Origin: Candidatus Dechloromonas phosphoritropha
GTDB lineage: Bacteria; Pseudomonadota; Gammaproteobacteria; Burkholderiales; Rhodocyclaceae
Length of the DNA stretch: 64,000 bases
Assembly: GCA_016722705.1 (NCBI GenBank)
Contig: JADKGN010000004.1
Location: forward strand, 992,001 to 1,056,000
Reading direction: 5' to 3'
The notes under the pieces were generated by a model. The model was not told the DNA's origin and ran no database searches. It was given only the letters and a program-made list of their open reading frames with translations. The position numbers and the translations under genes were made by a program. Of this stretch, positions 1 to 8,903 are shown piece after piece. The first letter of the stretch is position 1; each line of letters starts with the position of its first letter.

Positions 1-1180
1 CGGCGTCCCTTTTTGCTTCAGACGGGAGGAATCGGGAGAATTTGTCGGGCAGCACGCAGGTTTGCAGGCTGCGCTGGGTAAACAGAAAACGACCGTCGCA
101 AACGAAACCGAGTTCCTGCCAGTCGACATTCCGGTTCAGCATCAGCATGCATTCGATCAGTTCGCGGCGTGGCATGCGCCGATTATTGGTAAACAACGCC
201 AGCACCGCACCATCGAAGGCGTTGCAGTCGTGCAGGAAAAACGGCTCGTGCTTGCGGGTGCGGCCATTGACGTAAATGCGCGGTTGCAGGTTGATCGGGA
301 AGCCACGGCCCCACTGCCACCAGTTGCTTTCGTCGAAAGGCCTGACGCGGCGGGCGAGCAACTCGTCCTTGTACTGGTCGAGATGTGGGTGCTTGACGCC
401 GTAAAGCATGCGCCGCGTTTCGCCGGTGTCGACAGTTTTCGAGCAGACGAACTCCATGTTGCCCTTGGGGTGCGTAAAAATGCTGTCGGCCCCCGACACG
501 GCGCCGACCTTGACGGTGAATACATCGGCAAAGCGCACGCTGTGTTCGCCACGCAGGAACATCAACTGGCCATCGACCTCGACGAAGCGCCGGCCGTCGT
601 CCATCTGACGATCCATGCGATCTTTCTCGAAGCGGAAGATGGCGCAGTTCGGTGAGTGCTCGCCAAAGATGCGGGTGTCGCCGGTTTCGTAGATATGCGT
701 GATGCTGCCCTGCTCGTAAAGCCAGGCGTTGAGCTTTTTGGCGGCAGTTAGCTTGATGAACTCGCGCGGCACGATGAAGACCAGTTCGCCGCCCGGCTTC
801 AGGTGGCGGATGGACTTTTCGATGAAGAACAGAAACAGGTTGCTGCGCGCGTCGAACAGTTCGGATTTCAGGCGTTTTTTCGTGTCGACCGCAACATCCT
901 GAAAGCGGACGTAAGGCGGGTTACCGACGATGGTGTCGAATTGCTCGCTGAGCGGATAATCGAAGAAATCGCTAACCTCAGCACCTTCAGGCGCAACGCG
1001 CGGGTCGATCTCGATGCCGACGCAATCGGAATGTCGCTCCTTCAAGCGCTGAAAGAAGGCGCCATCGCCGGCCGACGGTTCCAGCGCCCGCCCCTTGTTC
1101 CGGCAAAGGTCGAGCATGAACTCCACGACTTTGGGCGGCGTGAAGACCTGCCCGAGTTGTTCGACGTTGCGCACCGACAT
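1..1180 (-). CDS. N6-adenine DNA methyltransferase, Eco57I-like (3' end outside window)
   Basis: Reading frame open from an ATG at 1180 to the left edge, 393 codons, so the C-terminus is missing. The SAM-binding motif I EPSAGDGAF lies at residues 34-42 and the catalytic NPPY motif of amino-methyltransferases at 87-90. The start 'GQVFTPP' (residues 10-16) is typical of type I/II-G-like adenine methyltransferases. It should transfer a methyl group from S-adenosylmethionine to adenine in a specific DNA site. The start codon lies 4 bp downstream of the stop of the DUF924 gene, so the two are probably co-transcribed with glnS. No nuclease or specificity gene is visible next to it. Family assignment rests on motifs and is firm for the chemistry, weaker for the subtype. 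Confidence 0.8.
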   Translation of the reverse strand, partial: MSVRNVEQLGQVFTPPKVVEFMLDLCRNKGRALEPSAGDGAFFQRLKERHSDCVGIEIDPRVAPEGAEVSDFFDYPLSEQFDTIVGNPPYVRFQDVAVDTKKRLKSELFDARSNLFLFFIEKSIRHLKPGGELVFIVPREFIKLTAAKKLNAWLYEQGSITHIYETGDTRIFGEHSPNCAIFRFEKDRMDRQMDDGRRFVEVDGQLMFLRGEHSVRFADVFTVKVGAVSGADSIFTHPKGNMEFVCSKTVDTGETRRMLYGVKHPHLDQYKDELLARRVRPFDESNWWQWGRGFPINLQPRIYVNGRTRKHEPFFLHDCNAFDGAVLALFTNNRRMPRRELIECMLMLNRNVDWQELGFVCDGRFLFTQRSLQTCVLPDKFSRFLPSEAKRDA

Positions 1181-1184
1181 GGGG

Positions 1185-1769
1185 TCAGAAGCCGCTGTCC
1201 GGCTGGGCCAGGTAGGCGGCTTCGTCCGCTGTCGAAGCGCGGCCGAGTGCGGCATTGCGATGCGGGAAGCGGCCAAAGCGGGCGATCACTTCGTGGTGGC
1301 GCCGGGCATAGTCGAGAAAGCCCTCGCAACCGGAGTGCTGCGCGGCCAGCGCGGTGAACAAGCGAACCGACTGCTCCTGATCGGCCAGTGACTCACTGTG
1401 TTCGAGAGGCAGGTAGATGAACAGTTTTTCGACGGCACTCAGGGCCTCGTCCCAGCCGTGTTCGAGTGCCTTCGCCGCCAGCTGGCGGGCCTGCTCGTCA
1501 CCGGCGAAGGCACTCGCCTCGCCGCGAAACAGGTTGCGCGGGAACTGGTCAAGCAGGATGAGCAGGGCCAGGAGGCCAGGAGGCTCGGCTGCCCAGTCGC
1601 TCAGTTCGCCGGCCAACGCGGCTTCGGTCGCCACCAGAAACCGCCTGCGGATTTCGTCATCGAATGCCGTATCCTTGCGGAACCAGACCATCCGCGGCTG
1701 GCCGTGCTCCGCTGTTCCGGGCTGGCCGAACCAGAAGGCGAGAATTGCGTCCGGCGTCACGGTATCCAT
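1185..1769 (-). CDS. DUF924 family protein
   Basis: A 194-residue protein of the DUF924 family, recognised from the N-terminal 'ILAFWFG' and the central 'LLILLDQFPRNLFRG' and 'FIYLPLEHSE' signatures. The fold is an alpha-helical, TPR-like bundle; the biochemical role is unknown. I place the start at the ATG at 1769 (MDTVTPDA) because it overlaps the glnS stop as TGATG, which suggests translational coupling. An in-frame start 18 bp further upstream, inside glnS, is less likely. Only the family membership can be supported. Confidence 0.85.
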   Translation of the reverse strand: MDTVTPDAILAFWFGQPGTAEHGQPRMVWFRKDTAFDDEIRRRFLVATEAALAGELSDWAAEPPGLLALLILLDQFPRNLFRGEASAFAGDEQARQLAAKALEHGWDEALSAVEKLFIYLPLEHSESLADQEQSVRLFTALAAQHSGCEGFLDYARRHHEVIARFGRFPHRNAALGRASTADEAAYLAQPDSGF

Positions 1770-3568
1770 CAGCCGACCTTGCCCCACGAATCCCGCAGCG
1801 TCACGGCGCGGTTGAAGACCGGCTGACCATCCCGCGAATCGAGCGGATCGACAACAAAGTAGCCATGACGCTCGAACTGGAAACGCTCGTCTGGCCGGGT
1901 ATCGCGCATGCAGGGTTCGAGCTGGGCGGTGATGGTCTGGCGGGACTCGGGGTTCAGATCGTCGAGAAAGTCCCGCTCAAGCTCCGGAGCATCGCCTTCG
2001 CGGCGGGCGCCGGGGGCAGGTACGCTGAACAGGCGGTCGAACAGCCGAACCTCGGCCGGGCAGGCATGCGCCACCGAAACCCAGTGCAGGTTGCCCTTGA
2101 CCTTGACGCTGTCGGCACCCAGCGTGCCGGATTTGGTTTCCGGCAGATAATTGCAGTGGACCGCAACAGTCTTGCCGTTGGCGTCCTTGTCGCAGCCGGT
2201 ACATTCAACGACATAGCCGTAGCGCAGCCGTACCATGTTGCCGGGGTAGAGGCGGCGGAAACCCTTGCTCGGTACTTCCATGAAGTCTTCGCCTTCGATC
2301 CACAGTTCGCGGCTGAACGGCAGCGAACGCTGGCCGAGTTCCGGGTGCAGCGGGTGGTTCGGCGCGAAACACTCCTCGACCTGGCCAATCGGATAGTTAT
2401 CGATGACCAGCCTGACCGGGTCGAGCACGGCGATGCGGCGCTGGTCGGACTCGTTCATGACTTCGCGCATGGCATCCTCGAACAGCGCGTAGTCGATCAG
2501 CGAATCGTTCTTGGAGACGCCAATACGCTCGGCAAACAGGCGGAAACCTGCGGCCGAGTAGCCGCGGCGACGAGCGCCGACCAGCGTTGGCATGCGTGGG
2601 TCATCCCAGCCGTCGACGTGCTTTTCATCGACCAACTGGATCAGCTTGCGCTTGCTCAGAACGAGGTAGGTCAGGTTCAAGCGTGAGAATTCGATCTGCT
2701 GTGGCAGCGGGCGCTGCAGCAGGCCGCCTTCGGCCAAGCGCTCAAGCAGCCAGTCGTAGAACGGGCGTTGGTCCTCGAACTCCAGCGTGCAAATCGAGTG
2801 CGTGATGTTCTCCAGCGCATCCTCGATCGGGTGGGCGAAGGTGTACATCGGGTACACGCACCACGTGTCGCCGGTGTTGTGGTGGGTGGCGTGGCGGATG
2901 CGGTAGATGGCCGGGTCGCGCAGATTGATGTTGGGCGCCACCATGTCGATCTTCGCCCGCAGGACATGCGTGCCGTCGGCGAATTCGCCGGCCTGCATGC
3001 GCTTGAAGAGTTCCATGTTCTCGGCAGCGCTGCGGCTACGGAAGGACGAATCCTTGCCGGGCTGGGTCAGCGTGCCGCGGTTGGCGCGCATTTCGTCGGC
3101 TGACTGGCTGTCGACATAGGCATGGCCGGCCGAAATCAGGTATTCGGCAAAGGCGACCATCCAGTCGAAATAGTTGGACGCGTAGTAAAGGTTGTTCTCG
3201 CCGCACTGTTCCCACGAGCAGCCCAGCCACTTCACCGAATCGACGATCGAATCGACGTACTCCCGCTCTTCCTTTTCCGGGTTAGTGTCGTCGAAGCGCA
3301 GATGGCAGCGGCCGCCGTATTGCTCGGCAAGGCCGAAGTTGAGCAGGATCGATTTGGCGTGGCCGAAGTGCAGGTAGCCGTTCGGCTCGGGCGGGAAGCG
3401 CGTGCGGATTTTCGCCGGGTCGAGCGGCCCTCCGGCGTGGTCGGCCGCGGTACCGGGCTGCCCCGCCCAATGGCGCTGTGCATGCTTGCCGGCAGCGAGG
3501 TCGGCTTCGACGATGTTTCTTATAAAATTGGCCGCAGGGGCAACTTCTAGTCTGATGGGGCTGCTCAC
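1769..3568 (-). CDS. glnS: Glutaminyl-tRNA synthetase
   Basis: A 599-residue class I aminoacyl-tRNA synthetase that charges tRNA-Gln with glutamine in the cytoplasm. The HIGH signature appears as HFGH at residues 67-70 within 'PPEPNGYLHFGH', and the KMSKS-type loop as VLSKRK at 303-308. The C-terminal half carries the two beta-barrel anticodon-binding domains ('FMEVPSKGFRRLYPG', 'EVRLFDRLF'). Length is slightly above the E. coli enzyme (about 554) owing to an N-terminal extension and a short insert before HFGH. The gene precedes and overlaps the DUF924 gene by one base and probably heads a three-gene unit with the DNA methyltransferase. Confidence 0.97.
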   Translation of the reverse strand: MSSPIRLEVAPAANFIRNIVEADLAAGKHAQRHWAGQPGTAADHAGGPLDPAKIRTRFPPEPNGYLHFGHAKSILLNFGLAEQYGGRCHLRFDDTNPEKEEREYVDSIVDSVKWLGCSWEQCGENNLYYASNYFDWMVAFAEYLISAGHAYVDSQSADEMRANRGTLTQPGKDSSFRSRSAAENMELFKRMQAGEFADGTHVLRAKIDMVAPNINLRDPAIYRIRHATHHNTGDTWCVYPMYTFAHPIEDALENITHSICTLEFEDQRPFYDWLLERLAEGGLLQRPLPQQIEFSRLNLTYLVLSKRKLIQLVDEKHVDGWDDPRMPTLVGARRRGYSAAGFRLFAERIGVSKNDSLIDYALFEDAMREVMNESDQRRIAVLDPVRLVIDNYPIGQVEECFAPNHPLHPELGQRSLPFSRELWIEGEDFMEVPSKGFRRLYPGNMVRLRYGYVVECTGCDKDANGKTVAVHCNYLPETKSGTLGADSVKVKGNLHWVSVAHACPAEVRLFDRLFSVPAPGARREGDAPELERDFLDDLNPESRQTITAQLEPCMRDTRPDERFQFERHGYFVVDPLDSRDGQPVFNRAVTLRDSWGKVG

Positions 3569-3638
3569 GGTAAAACCTCGGTTCTCGATTACGCCATTTT
3601 AACCGGCAGGAACGATCAAACCGCTACAATTCCCTCTC

Positions 3639-4046
3639 ATGTCCGTCCATCACAACCTCACCGCCTTGAATTTTCTCGCTGTCGGCGCCGGTGCCGCTTT
3701 CGGCGCCTGGGCACGCTGGCTGCTCGGCTTGGCGCTCAATCCGCTGCTCATCGCGGTGCCGCTCGGCACGCTGGCCGCCAACGTGACCGGCGGCTACCTT
3801 GTCGGACTGGCGGTCGGCCTGTTTCATATCAACACGCATTTTCCGCTGGCCTGGAAACTGTTTGCCATCACCGGCTTTCTCGGCGGACTGACGACCTTCT
3901 CAACCTTCTCAGCCGAGGTCGTCGAGCGTCTGCTCGCCGGCCAGCCGGCCTGGGCCATCGGCCTCGCCTCGCTGCACCTAGCCGGTTCGCTGACGGCAAC
4001 CTGGCTCGGCCTGCTGACGGTCGGGGCGACCCGGATCTGGGGCTGA
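3639..4046 (+). CDS. crcB: Fluoride exporter CrcB/Fluc
   Basis: A 135-residue, four-helix inner-membrane protein of the CrcB/Fluc family, which forms a dimeric fluoride channel that lowers cytoplasmic fluoride. The family signature GGLTTFSTFS is at residues 82-91, and the conserved 'GTLAANVTGGYLVG' around 43-56 contains the pore asparagine. It is divergent from glnS, whose start is 70 bp away. I looked for the conserved fluoride (crcB) riboswitch in that short gap and did not see it, so regulation by fluoride is not supported by the leader. Confidence 0.93.
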   Translation: MSVHHNLTALNFLAVGAGAAFGAWARWLLGLALNPLLIAVPLGTLAANVTGGYLVGLAVGLFHINTHFPLAWKLFAITGFLGGLTTFSTFSAEVVERLLAGQPAWAIGLASLHLAGSLTATWLGLLTVGATRIWG

Positions 4047-4142
4047 AGCCCGAAAGCTTCTGTTGCGGTCGACGCCGGAAATGGCCTAAAAACCGAGCAA
4101 ATTCAGCCTTGCGTATCCTGACCGGCGCCGGGACAATGCTGT

Positions 4143-5054
4143 CTAGAAGCGGCCGCTGAGGGTCAGGCCAAGCAGCGGTGCCGGATCGAAATCTTCCTTT
4201 TGTACCTGATCGCCCGACGAATTCTCGACCCGCAAGCTACCGCCAGCGACGACGCCACCATAGAAATGCAGGGCCATTTCGTTGCCCAGACTGCGAGTGA
4301 CATGGACAAAAACGGGTACGCCACGCTCCTCACCGACACCGTTGCGCACGGGGCCAGTATCGCTTAGACGAAAACGCAGGCTCCGGTAAGCCGCGCCGAT
4401 ACCCGCCGTCCAGTTGCCGTCGAATCGATAGTTGAGCTCAAGACCGGCCGGGCCTGTCGGACCGCTGGACAAGGGATTGACCAGACGCCAACGGTCGTCG
4501 ATGCGCCAGTCCACAATCAGAAACGGGAATGCGCTGGTTTTCTCGATACGGTAAAACACACCCGCACCCAGACCAAGAAGATTGCCCCCCTCAAACTGTT
4601 TCACCCCGGAGAACGTCGCGCCCCAGACCAGAGAATCTCCAGCATTCGCCCCGTTTTCCTTGACCCAGTCAGCCGACGGCGCGAACCCGAGGCTCCAGTC
4701 ATCTCCCACCCTGAAGGAAAGCGGCACCGCCACGCCGTAACGCTGTATGATGTTCCACGGCGCAACCGAACCGAAGGCGCTGGCATTGGAGAACGAATAG
4801 TTCAGGTAATCGTAGCTGAGCGTGACTCCAGCGCGGTTCCCGCCACCGAAATCGTAAGCTGTTCCGCCGCGGAGAATCAGGCCACTCATGCTGAAATCCC
4901 CACCTCGATCGAGGTCGGCGCCGCCTTGATATACCGGCGTGGCCGATGCGAAAGATTGCCACGGACTCGATTCGGCGCCCAGCGCGGAACCGGCAACCGC
5001 CAACAAGGCGCCGAGCGCCGTGCATGTTGATATACGCTGTGAACACCAACTCAT
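4143..5054 (-). CDS. Outer-membrane beta-barrel protein (DUF6268-like), function unknown
   Basis: A 303-residue exported protein. Residues 1-27 form a signal peptide ending SALGA. The mature part alternates short glycine/aromatic-rich strands, and the last residue is phenylalanine, as in proteins inserted by the BAM complex. Content resembles DUF6268-type outer-membrane proteins, but no ligand can be named. I chose the ATG at 5054 because it starts the signal peptide; the frame is open 132 bp further upstream but that extension is not exported-like. It stands alone between crcB (convergent) and a multi-copy-type gene. Confidence 0.65.
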   Translation of the reverse strand: MSWCSQRISTCTALGALLAVAGSALGAESSPWQSFASATPVYQGGADLDRGGDFSMSGLILRGGTAYDFGGGNRAGVTLSYDYLNYSFSNASAFGSVAPWNIIQRYGVAVPLSFRVGDDWSLGFAPSADWVKENGANAGDSLVWGATFSGVKQFEGGNLLGLGAGVFYRIEKTSAFPFLIVDWRIDDRWRLVNPLSSGPTGPAGLELNYRFDGNWTAGIGAAYRSLRFRLSDTGPVRNGVGEERGVPVFVHVTRSLGNEMALHFYGGVVAGGSLRVENSSGDQVQKEDFDPAPLLGLTLSGRF

Positions 5055-5369
5055 GGAAGCCCCCTTCTCCGTCAGTATCGAAGGACAATGGTAACACCGG
5101 TCCTCAGCTACCGGAAAGTCGATGGCGCCATGCGCGTTACCCCGGTTGCAGCTGCCGCGCCAACCCTCCTGTGTTCCCTGCGCCACACCAGTGTCCGCCG
5201 ATTTTTTTGCGTTTCATCATTTCGACGCAGGCCGGAATCCTGGAACATCAACTGGCTGGACCCGAGCCTGCGCCAAGGTGAAGAACAAATCAGCGGTTCC
5301 CTAAGCCGGACGAGCCGGAACCAAACAGGTATTACGATAGAAGCCTGACGAATGACCGAGGAGGCGATC
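5055..5369. other. 315-bp intergenic region with a possible degenerate short repeat
   Basis: No gene is supported here. Around 5214-5247 the sequence resembles a decayed copy of the dispersed betaproteobacterial palindrome whose core reads roughly CATT-cCGcGcAggCGGGAATCC (here 'GCAGGCCGGAATCCTGG'). This is pattern recognition only. The last 12 bases hold the strong ribosome binding site GAGGAGG of the following gene. Confidence 0.3.
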
Positions 5370-6883
5370 ATGTTGGCGATGGCTCTGGCGGAACGATACG
5401 CGACGAACATGCATGGCGTGCTTTCGTGCTTTGACCGGATCATTATCACCGGCACGCTGCCTGGTGCGTGCTACGCGGCAGGAATGACGAGTTATTTGTA
5501 CACGCACGGAATTCGGGTATTCGACTACCCGCGATTTGCCGAGCCGCTGCGAGATCGCATTCGTGAGCGTGCGCAGGAGGTGTGTCTGGCGGCGGGTATT
5601 GAAATCGAGCACGTCAGCAAAAGCCATATTCGCAAGGAAGAGTTGGTCGCGCGAGTGCTCGCCGGTCGCGGCGACGCACCGGGTTTGGTGCATGTGCTCT
5701 CGGCCATGGAAGCCTGTCCGAGCTACAAACCGTGGCATGACAAAGGCAGTGGCAAGACTTACCTGCGCCCCGATCAAGGCAAGTGCCTGCACTACTACTT
5801 CTATTTCATCGACGAGGAACTGGGGTTGTGCTACCTGCGTGTGCCGACGTGGGCACCGTTCGGGTTGCAGTTCTACTGTAATGGTCACAGCGCTCTGGCA
5901 AGAACTCTGACGCGAGAAAGGATCGACTTCCTCCAGCAGGACAACGCCTTCCTGCGTGTCGCCGACATCGCGCAGGCGCAGGCGCTGGCGGATGCGTTCA
6001 GTCCCGACGTACTTCACCCGCGACTGGATCGCTATGCGCAGTGGTTGTGCCCAGTGCTTGACGTCTTTGGATCCTCGTATCACTGGAGCTTGCGCCAAGT
6101 CGAATACTCCACCGACCTGATGTTTCGCAGTGAGCAGATATTGGTTCCACTGTATGACGCCATTTCGCGCCAAGCGGTCTTGGCCGCCAACGCAGAACGC
6201 GTCTCCAGCTTTCTGGGCAAGAAGGTCACGCCACAACTGGCCCAGGAGATCGGTTCCCGGTTGTCCACCCGTATCGAGGGGCGCTGCATCAAGCACACCA
6301 TGGGCGCCGCTGGCGTCAAGGTGTATGACAAATTCTCCCGCGTACTGCGGGTCGAAACGACCGTCAATGACGTGAGTTTCTTCAAACACCACCGCAAGGT
6401 GGAACACAAGGACAGGCACGCCACCCGAGAATTGGCGCCCCTGAAGAAGACAATCTATAGCCTGATCGACCTGCGCGACATCCTGCTCGGCTGCAACCAA
6501 CGTTACCTGGCGTTCCTCTCCAGCCTCGATGACCCCAGTGCCGGCGAGCGTGACTTGGAGCGATTGAGCATGCCACGGTTGGGGGCGGCTCCCGGTGTCA
6601 AAGGGTGAACTTCTTTGATCCTGCCGAGAAAGCCTTGCTGCAAACCATGCAACGCGGCGAGTTCAACATTCACGGTTGGCGTCGTGCCGATCTTCTCAGC
6701 TATCTGAAGCTCACTCCGTCCGCCATGTCGCGCCAACTTGCCCGACTGCGTACGCTCGGCTTGATCAAGAAAGTCACTCATACCTATCGCTACTACCTCA
6801 CTCGATTGGGACGTTCAGTCGTCGCTGCGGCCTGCTCATTGACCCGCTTCAACATAGTGCCAACCATGGCTTGCGCATCCTGA
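5370..6883 (+). pseudogene. Multi-copy-type hypothetical protein with C-terminal winged helix, split by a frameshift
   Basis: Two adjacent reading frames encode one family protein. The first (5370-6608) starts at an ATG five bases after GAGGAGG and gives 412 residues ending GVKG; the second (from GTG 6605 to 6883) begins NFFDPAEKALL and carries a winged-helix region resembling MarR-type DNA-binding domains ('SAMSRQLARLRTLGLIKKV'). Homologues I recall are continuous, with a VKG-x-NFF junction. Adding one G to the GGG run at 6603-6605 would read VKGVNFF and rejoin them into about 504 residues. The frames meet as GTGA, so translational restart is an alternative to a dead gene. The family is often multi-copy; its function is unknown to me. 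Confidence 0.6.
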
Positions 6884-6890
6884 ATTCTTC

Positions 6891-7850
6891 TCATGATTTG
6901 TGATGATTGAACTGGTTAGTGACTAAACTGCTTGACGATGCGTGCTCGCCGCGACGCCACGGAGCATTGCCGAACTGTTCGACCAGAAAATCGACCATAA
7001 CGCGAATTTTCGGCGACAGATTGCGGCCACTCGGATAAGTCGCGTACAGCGGCACCGGCGCGACATGGTGCCAGTCGCGCAGGATCGGGACCAGCTCGCC
7101 ACGCTGGATGGCATCGCCGACGATCACATCGGTTAGGCGCGTAATGCCGACCCCGGCCACCGCCAGTTGGAGAACGGCTTCCGCATTGTTGGCAACGACA
7201 TTGCCGCCGATATGGACGACGCGGATACCCTCGTCGGTGGCGAACGGCCAGCGCCGCAGGACCGGCAGGCGGGTGATCCACAGGCAGTTGTGCTGTTGCA
7301 GGTCATCTGGCGTGCGCGGCGTTCCGTGTCGCGCCAGGTAGGACGGCGCGGCGCAGATGACGCGTTCGAGGTTGCAGATGCGGCGCGCCACCAGCGACGA
7401 CTCTTCGAGCGGGCCGCTGCGGATCGCCAGATCGATACCCTCCATCGCCGCCGGCAGTGGCTCGTCGCTGATCGTGATTTCGAGCTCAACCGCCGGGTGC
7501 TGTTCGAGAAACAGCGGAATCGCCGGCGCCAGCTGGTGCATGCCGAATGCCGACCCGCAGTGCAGGCGCAATAGCCCCTGCGGGCGCACACCGGCCTGAA
7601 GCACCTCGGCCTCGGCCTCATCCATTTCCGCCAGGATGCGCCGCGACCGCATGTAGAAGGCCTCGCCCTCGGGGGTAAGGTGCAGACGCCGCGTCGTTCT
7701 CTGCAGCAGGCGCGCACCGAGCCGATCCTCGAGACGGGTCACCAGTTTGGAGAGAGCGGAGGGCGTCAGGCCCATCTCGCGCGCGGCAGCCGAGAACCCG
7801 CCGGTATCGACCGAGCGAACAAAGGCGGTCATTTCTGCCGAACGATCCAT
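6891..7850 (-). CDS. LysR family transcriptional regulator
   Basis: A 319-residue LysR-type regulator. The N-terminal winged helix-turn-helix spans about residues 4-62 ('GFSAAAREMGLTPSALSK', 'RLLQRTTRRLHLTPEG'), followed by an effector-binding domain with the usual two lobes ('VAGVGITRL' near 235). Start at ATG 7850 (MDRSAEM) gives the standard LysR length; the frame stays open for 48 more codons but these lack family similarity. It is transcribed divergently from the small gene starting at 7966-7969, the classic arrangement for a LysR target, although the target cannot be proved. Effector unknown. Confidence 0.9.
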   Translation of the reverse strand: MDRSAEMTAFVRSVDTGGFSAAAREMGLTPSALSKLVTRLEDRLGARLLQRTTRRLHLTPEGEAFYMRSRRILAEMDEAEAEVLQAGVRPQGLLRLHCGSAFGMHQLAPAIPLFLEQHPAVELEITISDEPLPAAMEGIDLAIRSGPLEESSLVARRICNLERVICAAPSYLARHGTPRTPDDLQQHNCLWITRLPVLRRWPFATDEGIRVVHIGGNVVANNAEAVLQLAVAGVGITRLTDVIVGDAIQRGELVPILRDWHHVAPVPLYATYPSGRNLSPKIRVMVDFLVEQFGNAPWRRGEHASSSSLVTNQFNHHKS

Positions 7851-7968
7851 ACCGCTGATTATGGACCAAAATTCACAAATGTTTTGCCAAAATCCTGGAT
7901 TGTTAGGTGCACTGAAGGCAATTAAAGTTTGCTTGTGCCATGTTGCACTGAACTGAATGGAGTAAATG

Positions 7969-8262
7969 ATGCACCCGATCGACATTCCCGCCATCGAACG
8001 CCAGGCTCGCGTGCTTCGCGCCGCGGAAATTCAGCGTATGAACGGCCTGTTTGCCGAACGTACCGGACTACTCACGAGACTCGCCATGATGAGTACCCTT
8101 GACGGCGCGCGCGCCATCAGTGAAACACTTCGCCCCCTGTTCTCATGGAATCCCCAAGAGAGTTCGGCACCGCTGTCGGCGAGTTTCGCGTCCGCAGCCA
8201 GTCGCCTCAACGACGCCGCACGCTCGCTCTTTTCCTGGAACCCGCAGGACCGTCGCTTCTGA
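7969..8262 (+). CDS. Small hypothetical protein with a duplicated LFSWNPQ motif
   Basis: A 97-residue protein starting MHPIDIPAIE (ATG 7969; an ATG one codon upstream is possible, with GGAG at 7959-7962). The N-terminal 30 residues are a basic amphipathic helix of the kind found in many short proteobacterial proteins ('IERQARVLRAAEIQRMNGLF'). The C-terminal half contains the motif LFSWNPQ twice, followed by E or D, at about residues 57-63 and 87-93. I do not recognise a function. It is divergent from the LysR gene, with 118 bp between the starts, and may be its target. Confidence 0.6.
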   Translation: MHPIDIPAIERQARVLRAAEIQRMNGLFAERTGLLTRLAMMSTLDGARAISETLRPLFSWNPQESSAPLSASFASAASRLNDAARSLFSWNPQDRRF

Positions 8263-8364
8263 AAGGCAGGCTGCGACAAAGCACGGGGGTCTGACACACG
8301 AGACTCCAGCGGATGATAGACTTCTGTCCGGAAGAAGTTCATTCACCGTTTTGAGGAGACAACC

Positions 8365-8652
8365 ATGAAGGACCCGAACCAAGACTTAGGTATGCTGGCC
8401 GTAATAATCAAGCGCCTCGAAACCCAGCGCCTGCCACGAGCACTGGCCCTCAAGGAAAAGGTTGACAGCGGTGAACGCCTCGACGATTTTGATCTCGCTT
8501 TTCTGGAGGAAGTCCTCACCGACTCTCAGGAAATCGAGCCATTGATCGAACGACATCCTGAACACCAGGAAATCGCGGGCAAGGTGGTGGGGCTCTACAA
8601 GGAAATAACCGAAAAGGCTCTGGCCAACGAGCAGACCGGCGACAAGGCCTGA
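8365..8652 (+). CDS. Small acidic helical protein, function unknown
   Basis: A 95-residue protein, strongly helical and acidic, without cysteines, signal peptide or membrane segment. The ribosome binding site TGAGGAGA lies 8-10 bases before the ATG, so the start is well supported. Codon use and the clear start argue that it is expressed. The segment 'DFDLAFLEEVLTDSQEIEPLIERHPEHQEI' suggests a helical hairpin, but I recognise no domain. It follows the LFSWNPQ gene on the same strand by 102 bp and could be independently transcribed. Confidence 0.6.
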   Translation: MKDPNQDLGMLAVIIKRLETQRLPRALALKEKVDSGERLDDFDLAFLEEVLTDSQEIEPLIERHPEHQEIAGKVVGLYKEITEKALANEQTGDKA

Positions 8653-8903
8653 TCACAAACCCGGCCCGGCCGGTATTCACATCACCGGCATTTCCAGGAG
8701 TTCTACAGCGCGCGTTCGGACGTGTCGGACCAGAAGCAGCAAGCAGATGACTCGGAACACGAAACCGGCATCGAACACTCAGGCGAAATAGGCGGAGTCC
8801 GCCTTCCGGATGGCCGGCATGGCCTCATCAGGAGGATCCTCCCACGTCAGCGCATGGCGGCGAGTGGGTTTGTCATTCAAGAAGCCTGGCCGTTGTCGCC
8901 CGT

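Noticed and set aside
3569..3638. Fluoride riboswitch before crcB
   Set aside because: The 70-bp gap lacks the conserved motif segments of that riboswitch.
5301..6500. Long minus-strand frame of 399 codons
   Set aside because: It is antisense to the frameshifted multi-copy-type gene, has no family features and no ribosome binding site.
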